A DNA stretch of 64,000 nucleotides from Thermoguttaceae bacterium (lineage in GTDB: Bacteria; Planctomycetota; Planctomycetia; Pirellulales; Thermoguttaceae): positions 62,001-126,000 of the forward strand of contig JAFRFG010000027.1 of assembly GCA_017434455.1 (NCBI GenBank), read 5' to 3'. This document shows, piece by piece, positions 58,022 through 64,000 of the stretch. The notes below the pieces were generated by a model. The model ran no database searches and was not told the origin of the DNA. It worked only from the letters and a program-made list of their open reading frames with translations. Made by a program: the position numbers and the translations under genes. Position 1 is the stretch's first letter. Each line of letters begins with the position of its first letter.

Positions 58022-59578
58022 ATGAAGAACGCCCTGCGATTCGCTTGTCTGCTGCTGGCGGCCGTGCCGATCTGTTTCGCCGGTGAGGAAAGCGCCGAGG
58101 TAAAGTCTGACCAGGCGCGGACCGTCTGCATTCCGACGATTACCAACGAAGCATTGATCAATCCCGGGATGGGCTGGGTCTTCTATCAATACTCAAGCCG
58201 CCTGTGGGCCTACGGCTCGATGCAGTATCCGGGCGATACGCTCGACTGGTTCCCCGGCTGCTCGACCATCTATTTTCGAGTGACGTGGTCCGACCTGGAG
58301 CCGGAGGAGGGTGTTTTCCGCTGGGACCTCATCGATACCTACGCGCGCCCTTGGATCCTTAAGGGGAAAAAGATCGCCTTTCGCGTGATGGTCAGCAACC
58401 CGACCCCCGCTTACACGACCCCCAAATGGGTCCGTGACGCCGGCGCGCAGGGAATCGACTACGCGTGGGATAAAAACAGTCTCGGGAGCACCGAGTCGCT
58501 CCTTTGGGAACCGAAGTTCGACGATCCGATCTTTCTGGAGAAGCTCGAAGGTTTTCTCGCCGCCTTTGCCCGCCGCTACAACGGCAATCCGGCGGTCGCT
58601 TTTATCGATATCGGTTCGTTCGGCATCTACGGCGAGGGACATACCGACCGCTCGCAGAAACTCTCGCCGGAGGAAACCAACCGAATCGGTAAAATGCACA
58701 TCGATTTGTACAAGAAATATTTCCCCGACACGCAGCTGGTCATCGGCGACGACATGGCGGGGAACCAGCGGCGAAACGAACACGCCGAAATCACCGACTA
58801 CGCGTTTTCGCAAGGGGTAACGCTGCGCGACGACAGTATTCTTTGCGCCCCCGGGGAGAATGCCTGGTTCAGTCAAAAACTCGCTCAGCAGTTCTGGCCG
58901 GTCATGCCGGTCATTATCGAGCATGGGCACTATATCCGCCGCGTCTATAAGAATAACTGGACGCCCGAACGGCTCCCCGACGCGATGGAAGATTACCACG
59001 CGAGCTATTTCTCCATTCACGACTGGCCGCAGCAGTTTCTGCAGCGCGAGCGCGAAATCGTCGACAAGATGAACCTGCGGCTCGGCTACCGGATCGAGCT
59101 GCGCCGAGCGTCCTTCCCCTCACACGCCAAAATCGACGAACCGATTCTGATCGAAACCGACTGGGCCAATGTCGGGGTCGCTCCCTGCTACGGCGGCGCC
59201 TTTCCCACCTTCACGCTTAAAGACGACGAAGGACATATTGTCTGGTCGGTGACCGACGAGTCGTTCAACGTTCGCGACCTGCCGGTCGCCGCCCCGGGGC
59301 AGGCCGAAACGATCCGCCACGAAAGCCGGGTCCGGTTTGGCCTGCGGATGCTCGTTCCGACGATCAACGAGGGGGTGATCTTCCCGATGAAGGAGCTCGG
59401 ACAGTACCCGATCAAAGACGACTGGATCCCGACGATGAAGCCGGGAACCTATTCGCTCTGGGTTTCGCTCGGCAAGCCGGACGGGACGCCCGAAATCGCG
59501 ATGCCGATCGAAGGCGGAGGCCCCGACCGCTGCTATAAACTGGGCGATATCACCATTGACCCTGCCGCCGGCCAGTGA
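58022..59578 (+). CDS. Secreted DUF4832 protein, glycoside-hydrolase-like
   Basis: About 518 residues with a signal peptide (MKNALRFACLLLAAVPICFAG). NPGMGWVFYQY near the N-terminus, a barrel-like region (YFRVTWSDLEPEEGVFRWDLID, AFIDIGSFGIYGEGHTD, VIGDDMAG), and a C-terminal beta domain (GYRIELRRASFPS, TDWANVGVAP) match the DUF4832 family, which has a GH-A-like fold with a beta-sandwich. The W-x-x-LEPEEG-x-F-x-W pattern is shared with GH42/GH-A enzymes, so a role in polysaccharide breakdown is likely. I start at the Met before the signal; the frame extends 70 codons upstream. No strong Shine-Dalgarno is seen. Confidence 0.85.
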   Translation: MKNALRFACLLLAAVPICFAGEESAEVKSDQARTVCIPTITNEALINPGMGWVFYQYSSRLWAYGSMQYPGDTLDWFPGCSTIYFRVTWSDLEPEEGVFRWDLIDTYARPWILKGKKIAFRVMVSNPTPAYTTPKWVRDAGAQGIDYAWDKNSLGSTESLLWEPKFDDPIFLEKLEGFLAAFARRYNGNPAVAFIDIGSFGIYGEGHTDRSQKLSPEETNRIGKMHIDLYKKYFPDTQLVIGDDMAGNQRRNEHAEITDYAFSQGVTLRDDSILCAPGENAWFSQKLAQQFWPVMPVIIEHGHYIRRVYKNNWTPERLPDAMEDYHASYFSIHDWPQQFLQREREIVDKMNLRLGYRIELRRASFPSHAKIDEPILIETDWANVGVAPCYGGAFPTFTLKDDEGHIVWSVTDESFNVRDLPVAAPGQAETIRHESRVRFGLRMLVPTINEGVIFPMKELGQYPIKDDWIPTMKPGTYSLWVSLGKPDGTPEIAMPIEGGGPDRCYKLGDITIDPAAGQ

Positions 59579-59589
59579 GATAGTGAAGT

Positions 59590-60324
59590 ATGAGGAACCA
59601 CACCTTCAAAAAGATAACCGCCCTCCTTCCCGCGGTTCTCGCCACCGCGGCGCTTCTGTCGGTCTGCGGTATGGCGGCCGAGCCGGTCGATGCCAAGTCG
59701 TCCGAGGGTTTCGTCATGGTAAGTGACGTTATGCCCAACGTTTTGCAGGAGATCCGCTACTTCAGCGAATACAATTTCGTCGGCGCGCGGATTGACGGTT
59801 ACCGGGCGCCTGTGGCCCTTTTGACCAAGGAAGCCGCCGAGGCGTTGAAGCGGGCGGGCGATGCCTTCGCCAAGGACGGGTACGTGATCAAGATCTATGA
59901 CTCGTATCGCCCGCAGACGGCGGTCAATCATTTCGTCCGCTGGGCGGAGGATCTGGACGATGTGAAAATGAAGCCGTACTTCTACCCGGACGAGGAAAAA
60001 CAGACCCTGTTTGAAAAGGGGTATATCGCCGCCCAATCCAGCCACAGCCGCGGAAGCACCGTCGATATGACATTGGTCAATATGCTCACCGGCGAGGAAA
60101 TCGATGTGGGCGGGCATTTCGATTATTTCGGGCCGCTCTCCCACCCGGACTATGAGGGAGTGACCCCCGAGCAGGCCGCCAACCGCATGTATATCCAATC
60201 GGTGATGCTGGATAACGGTTTCGACTATTATCCCGAAGAATGGTGGCATTTCACGCTGCGCGATGAACCGTACCCGGAAACCTACTTCGATTTCCCGGTC
60301 GATTTTTTGCGCTGGACAAAATAA
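59590..60324 (+). CDS. Exported VanX/DdpX-like D-alanyl-D-alanine dipeptidase (M15D)
   Basis: 244 residues with a signal peptide (hydrophobic about 8-28). Peptidase M15D marks: EIRYFSEYNFVGARIDGY, IYDSYRPQTAVNHF, zinc site SSHSRGSTVDMTL (His, Asp), and EWWHF (Glu, His). It should cleave D-Ala-D-Ala dipeptide. An exported form with no vanH or vanA neighbours argues for cell-wall turnover or foraging rather than resistance. It starts 11 bp after the DUF4832 stop, so cotranscription is likely. Confidence 0.9.
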   Translation: MRNHTFKKITALLPAVLATAALLSVCGMAAEPVDAKSSEGFVMVSDVMPNVLQEIRYFSEYNFVGARIDGYRAPVALLTKEAAEALKRAGDAFAKDGYVIKIYDSYRPQTAVNHFVRWAEDLDDVKMKPYFYPDEEKQTLFEKGYIAAQSSHSRGSTVDMTLVNMLTGEEIDVGGHFDYFGPLSHPDYEGVTPEQAANRMYIQSVMLDNGFDYYPEEWWHFTLRDEPYPETYFDFPVDFLRWTK

Positions 60325-60345
60325 GCAAGAAGGAAGGAAAACTCG

Positions 60346-61878
60346 ATGAGAAGAACGATTATTTTTCCGCTGGCACTTTTCGCGGCGGGAATGGCTATGT
60401 TTGTTTTTTCGCGGGGATACGCGCAGGAAACCGAAAAAGAAGTCATCCCGATCGGTTCGCAGCGTCAGCTTTTTCTCGACGACCAGTGGCTGATTTCCTC
60501 GATGGAGAATGTCGAGGTTCTGGTGCATCAGCCGCAGCGCCGGGAACTGAGCGATATTCGGAACCGTCCCTGGGAGGGGGCCGGATCCAAGTTTCATACC
60601 GTGCTCTATGACCCGGAGCGTGAGATCTATCTGATGTACTATGTCGCCACGCCGGGAGAAAATGTCACGCCGTGGGCGACCAAGAACATGTACGTCTGCT
60701 ACCTCGAAAGCGAGGACGGCATTCATTGGCCCTATCGTCCCCTGAATATGGTCCAGTGGGGCGGCTCGACGGACAACAATATCATCTTCGAGCATGAGAT
60801 GAATTTTAACCCGTTCATCGACGCCAATCCCAATACCCTTCCCGAGGAACGCTTCAAGGCGGTGGCCAGCGGTATGGACGGCGTGATGCGGGTCTGCGTC
60901 TCCGCCGACGGACTGCATTGGACGGTGAAGAACGACGGTCAGCCGGTCTACCAGCCGGGGACGCCGAACGCTTTCGATTCACAAAACGTCGCGTTTTGGT
61001 CGGTGACAGAGAACAAGTACGTACTGTATTACCGCGCTTGGGATCCGCGCGGCTTTAGAAGCGTCGAACGGGCCGTTTCCGATGATTTTATCCATTGGAC
61101 GAAAGAAAAAATGATCTCGGTCCCGGAAGATGAGGTCCCCAAAACCGGTCACGGCGAATTTTACACCAACCAGATTCAGCCGTATTACCGCGCCCCGCAA
61201 ATTTACATCGGCTTCCCCGCCCGCTACAACGACAACGGCATTACCGAGTCGTTCAAGCTCCTGCCGGAGCAGGAAGAACGGGAAATCCGTATGAAGGTCA
61301 ATCCCCGATTCGGGACCGTGACCCACGATTCGATTTATTTCGCCAGCCGCGACGGATACAATTTCCGGCTCTCGAACGACGTTTTTCTCGCCCCCGGTCT
61401 CAAGACGCTCTACAACTGGGGCTATGGGGATAATTTCATCGGGCACGGCATCGTCGAGACCAACTCGCTCGAAGAGGACGAAGGGCGGGAACTGTCGTTT
61501 TACGCCACCGAATCGTCGTTCACCGCGGATGATCTGCGCTGCCGCCGCTATGTGCTGCGGATCGACGGGTTCGCCTCGCTGCACGCTAAAACCAAGCCGG
61601 GGCTGGTCGTTACCGAGCCGCTGACCTTCACCGGATCGGAACTGTCGCTCAATATCGCCACCTCCGGTTACGGAAGCGCCTGGGTCGAAATCTGTGACCT
61701 GGAAGGAAACCCGATTCCCGGTTTCGCCAAATCCGACTGCGATATGATCTATGGCGATACGCTCGATCGGCGCGTCTCCTGGCACGGCTCCAAAGACGTT
61801 TCGTCCCTGAGCGGAAAGCCGGTGATCCTGAAATTCTACCTGTGCGAGGCGGACCTCTACTCCCTCGTATTTGAGTAA
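60346..61878 (+). CDS. Secreted five-bladed-propeller protein, GH32/GH43-like
   Basis: 510 residues with a signal peptide (about 1-25, cleaved after YAQ). RQLFLDDQWLISSMENV, the blade strands YDPEREIYLMYYVATPG, SEDGIHWPYRPL, ADGLHWTV, DDFIHWTKEKM, and a C-terminal beta domain (SLNIATSGYGSAWVEICD) mark the glycosyl-hydrolase-32-N-like group frequent in Planctomycetes and Lentisphaerae. The activity is unknown. GGAAGG lies about 10 nt before the ATG and 21 bp follow the vanX-like stop. Confidence 0.85.
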   Translation: MRRTIIFPLALFAAGMAMFVFSRGYAQETEKEVIPIGSQRQLFLDDQWLISSMENVEVLVHQPQRRELSDIRNRPWEGAGSKFHTVLYDPEREIYLMYYVATPGENVTPWATKNMYVCYLESEDGIHWPYRPLNMVQWGGSTDNNIIFEHEMNFNPFIDANPNTLPEERFKAVASGMDGVMRVCVSADGLHWTVKNDGQPVYQPGTPNAFDSQNVAFWSVTENKYVLYYRAWDPRGFRSVERAVSDDFIHWTKEKMISVPEDEVPKTGHGEFYTNQIQPYYRAPQIYIGFPARYNDNGITESFKLLPEQEEREIRMKVNPRFGTVTHDSIYFASRDGYNFRLSNDVFLAPGLKTLYNWGYGDNFIGHGIVETNSLEEDEGRELSFYATESSFTADDLRCRRYVLRIDGFASLHAKTKPGLVVTEPLTFTGSELSLNIATSGYGSAWVEICDLEGNPIPGFAKSDCDMIYGDTLDRRVSWHGSKDVSSLSGKPVILKFYLCEADLYSLVFE

Positions 61879-61892
61879 TTTTTTTCCGACGC

Positions 61893-61934
61893 GGGGGGCT
61901 CACTTGGGCTTGAAAAAAGCCCGAGTGCCTCCCC
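61893..61934. other. Imperfect 18-bp stem-loop between GH-like and sialidase genes
   Basis: GGGGGCTCACTTGGGCTT pairs almost fully with AAGCCCGAGTGCCTCCCC around a GAAAA loop. No T tract follows. It could protect or partially end the upstream mRNA. Confidence 0.6.
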
Positions 61935-62007
61935 ATTCCAAGGGAATGAACGGTGATCATTTCACTAAAGAAGATTCACTCAACAGAATGAGAAAGGATA
62001 ATTCCCC

Positions 62008-63135
62008 ATGAAAGCGTTTTTCACAACCCTGGCGATCGTGCTGTGCGTTATCTTCAGCCGCGCCGTCGCCGACGATAACGATCCCGCTTCCTTCCATCCG
62101 GCCGTCGAGCCGCTCGAACTCCCCTGCTACGGGCCGTTCGTTCATACCTACGACGGCGCGATTGTCGCGCTGAACGACAAAACCGCCTTCCGCAGCACCG
62201 ACGGCGGCAAGACATGGGAGTCCCATCAGGCCCTTCCCAGTGAAGGGTTCTCCATCCACGCCGAGGGTGGGGACGCCTATTCCGTTGTCCGAGTTGGCCG
62301 CGACTTGGTGGCCGCTTTGTCCAATTATGCCGAACTCAAGCGTGGAGAAGGTTGGGGGACCGGTTCGGTCACCGATTGGTCGATCCCGGTCTACACCATC
62401 CGAAGTACCGACGACGGGGTGACCTGGTCCGAGCCGCTGGCGATTCAGCGCGATTGGGTCGGCTGTCTGCGCGGGATGGTCACGACCAAAGGCGGCCGTG
62501 TGGTCCTGGCGACGATGGGACTGACCCCCTGGCACCACATCATTAAGGTCTATATCTCCGACGACCGCGGGGAACATTGGATCCGCACTTCGGTGATCGA
62601 TATGCCCGAGTGCCATAACAATGACCACGACGGCGCGATGGAACCGAAGATTCTCCAGCGCAAAGACGGTTCGCTCTATATGCTCATCCGGACCACGAAG
62701 GGGACCTTCTACAGCTCGGTCTCCAACAACGGCGGGGTCACCTGGTCGCAGCCGGCCTCCACGGGGATTGAAAATAACAACTCCTTCGGCGAGCTGGAGG
62801 TTTTAAGCGACGGCAGCTGGATCTTGCTCTGGAACCGTGATCCCGCGCTTCCGGCGTTCGATTACCACCCCGACCCGAACGCCGACCCCAACCCGTGGGC
62901 GGTGGAGGACAATTCCTATTCTTGGATCAAACCGCGCAATGTGCTCTCGTGCGCTATTTCTTCCGATGAGGGAAAAACCTGGTCCGAGCCGGTGGTCCTG
63001 GCGCAAACCCAAAAGGAGTGGATTGCCTACCCGATTTTCTTCGAGCCGCAGCCGGGTCTGTTTTGGATCTCGACCGCGCAGGGGGGACTCCACATGAAGG
63101 TTCGCCGCGACGATCTGTTCCCCGCCGAGAAGTGA
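62008..63135 (+). CDS. Secreted sialidase-type six-bladed propeller protein (first tandem copy)
   Basis: 375 residues with a signal peptide (about 1-21, cleaved after AVA). Asp boxes (S-x-D-x-G-x-T-W) are at about 63-70, 133-140 and 184-191, with two more near 236 and 321, which is the BNR/sialidase propeller pattern. The Arg-Ile-Pro motif near the N-terminus of true sialidases is absent, so it may act on another glycan or bind carbohydrate. AAAGGA lies about 10 nt before the ATG. It is followed by a close paralogue. Confidence 0.88.
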   Translation: MKAFFTTLAIVLCVIFSRAVADDNDPASFHPAVEPLELPCYGPFVHTYDGAIVALNDKTAFRSTDGGKTWESHQALPSEGFSIHAEGGDAYSVVRVGRDLVAALSNYAELKRGEGWGTGSVTDWSIPVYTIRSTDDGVTWSEPLAIQRDWVGCLRGMVTTKGGRVVLATMGLTPWHHIIKVYISDDRGEHWIRTSVIDMPECHNNDHDGAMEPKILQRKDGSLYMLIRTTKGTFYSSVSNNGGVTWSQPASTGIENNNSFGELEVLSDGSWILLWNRDPALPAFDYHPDPNADPNPWAVEDNSYSWIKPRNVLSCAISSDEGKTWSEPVVLAQTQKEWIAYPIFFEPQPGLFWISTAQGGLHMKVRRDDLFPAEK

Positions 63136-63235
63136 TTCGAAAGATCACTCAAGTTTTGGGTACTACTTGCGCCCCGACGCGGACGGCGGTTTCCCCCCCT
63201 AAGGTTCACAAAATAGACTTTAAAGGATCTCCCCC

Positions 63236-64000
63236 ATGAAAACGTTTTTCACCCCATTTGCAGTCGCGCTGTGCGCTGTCTTCTGCCTGACGGCCGCCGC
63301 TGCCGACAGTCCTGTTTCCTACCATCAGGCCATACAGCCGCTCGATCTTCCCTGTTACGGGCCGTTCGTTCATACCTATGACGGCGCGATTGTGGGGCTG
63401 GCCGGCAAAAGCGCGATGCGCAGTACCGACGGCGGCCAGACGTGGGAGTCCTTCCCCGCCCTCCCCGATGAGGGGTTCTCTATTGTCGGGGACGCCTATT
63501 CCATCGTCCGGGTCGGGCGCGATTTGGTCGCCGCCTTTTGCAATATTCCCGAGATGAAACAGGGCAAGTGGGCCGAGGGTTCCGTCACCGATTGGGAGAT
63601 TCCGGTCTATTCCATCCGCAGTACCGACGGCGGGCGTACCTGGTCCGAGCCGCTGGCGATTCAGCGCGATTGGGTCGGTGCTCTGCGCGCGATGGTCACG
63701 ACCAAGGGCGGCCGCGTCGTCCTGGCGGCGATGGGGCTGACCCCCTGGCACCATATCATTAAGGTCTATATCTCCGACGACCGCGGGGAGCATTGGATTC
63801 ATACCGCGGTGGTCGATATGCCCGACTGCAAAATCAACGACCACGATGGCGCGATGGAGCCGAAGATTATCGAGCGCAAAGACGGTTCCCTCTATATGCT
63901 CATCCGAACCACAAAGGGAACCTTTTACAGTTCCGTATCGGTCAACGGCGGGGTGACCTGGTCGCAGCCGGTCTCGACAGGTATCGAAAACAATAACTCC
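63236..64000 (+). CDS. Secreted sialidase-type propeller protein (second tandem copy, cut by window end)
   Basis: The first 255 codons are present; the gene runs off the window in frame. It has a signal peptide (MKTFFTPFAVALCAVFCLTAAAA) and aligns over its whole length with the preceding gene, with long identical stretches such as LTPWHHIIKVYISDDRGEHWI, three residues fewer near position 82, and the same Asp boxes. It is a recent tandem duplicate. The gap from the first copy is 100 bp. AAAGGA precedes the ATG by about 8 nt. Confidence 0.9.
   Translation, partial: MKTFFTPFAVALCAVFCLTAAAADSPVSYHQAIQPLDLPCYGPFVHTYDGAIVGLAGKSAMRSTDGGQTWESFPALPDEGFSIVGDAYSIVRVGRDLVAAFCNIPEMKQGKWAEGSVTDWEIPVYSIRSTDGGRTWSEPLAIQRDWVGALRAMVTTKGGRVVLAAMGLTPWHHIIKVYISDDRGEHWIHTAVVDMPDCKINDHDGAMEPKIIERKDGSLYMLIRTTKGTFYSSVSVNGGVTWSQPVSTGIENNNS

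Noticed and set aside
57638..58189. 183-codon minus-strand frame between tRNA-Glu and the DUF4832 gene
   Set aside because: It crosses the strong terminator and the signal peptide region of the DUF4832 gene, and its translation is basic low-complexity sequence without family resemblance.
59590..60324. Vancomycin resistance determinant
   Set aside because: A VanX-like enzyme alone, with a signal peptide and no vanH, vanA, vanR or vanS nearby, does not make a resistance cassette.
1..64000. Mobile elements or CRISPR arrays
   Set aside because: I found no transposase, integrase, phage gene, terminal inverted repeats or regularly spaced repeat array; the few short direct repeats are two-copy only.

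Overview
The window looks like a chromosomal segment of an anaerobic member of the Planctomycetota, possibly host- or gut-associated. The evidence is two adjacent DUF1559 pseudopilin-type proteins, a giant Ser/Thr kinase fused to WD40 repeats, several secreted xylose-isomerase-like barrels, a DUF6807 (PmoA-like) protein, a haem/SUMF1 fusion of a kind found in planctomycetes, a GC-rich genome with canonical sigma70-like promoters, and a complete NADH-linked bifurcating [FeFe] hydrogenase (HydCBA). No transposase, integrase, phage gene, rRNA or CRISPR array was seen; one tRNA-Glu (UUC) is present. The taxonomic call is inference, because no marker rRNA is in the window.

Layout. 1-7.8 kb is a minus-strand housekeeping run (xseA, coaX, gntP-type transporter, ruvC, nnrD, mnmE, then metY from its own promoter). 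8-10.9 kb holds dtd, a CvpA-like protein and a YdjM-like membrane hydrolase, closed by a bidirectional terminator. 10.9-15.5 kb is the hydrogenase operon hydC-hydB-hydA, preceded by AT-rich palindromes. 15.7-20.8 kb has a di-haem/SUMF1 fusion protein and gmd; 20.8-24.4 kb has trxB, a CCA-adding enzyme and a coupled LysR regulator. 24.4-31.1 kb has rimO, a Tat-exported TIM barrel, holA, an EfpL/YeiP-type elongation factor, asnA and an exported alpha/beta hydrolase. 31.2-40.4 kb has a BaiN-like flavoprotein, a Rho factor with a long disordered N-terminus and a long leader, a lipoprotein, the kinase-WD40 giant and a DUF6807 protein. 40.7-46.6 kb contains two exported unknowns flanking a SelA-like protein that lacks the PLP lysine, then apbE, a PHA-system protein and another TIM barrel.

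46.7-55.6 kb is the most system-like part: a minus-strand cassette of an EF-hand protein, a small membrane protein, two DUF1559 pseudopilin-like proteins, a secreted alpha/alpha-toroid protein, and a MacB-type ABC ATPase plus large permease with its own EF-hand-like insert. Several joints are tight or overlapping. The membrane-protein gene has its Shine-Dalgarno buried in a GAAA-capped hairpin. This could be an undescribed calcium-linked surface or export apparatus. tatD precedes it; csrA with a long GGA-containing leader and tRNA-Glu follow on the plus strand.

58-64 kb is a plus-strand run of secreted carbohydrate-active-type proteins (DUF4832, a VanX-like D,D-dipeptidase, a five-bladed-propeller GH-like protein, and two tandem sialidase-type propellers, the second cut by the window end). 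Together with the hydrogenase, this suggests a fermentative polysaccharide or glycan degrader that re-oxidises NADH and ferredoxin by evolving H2.
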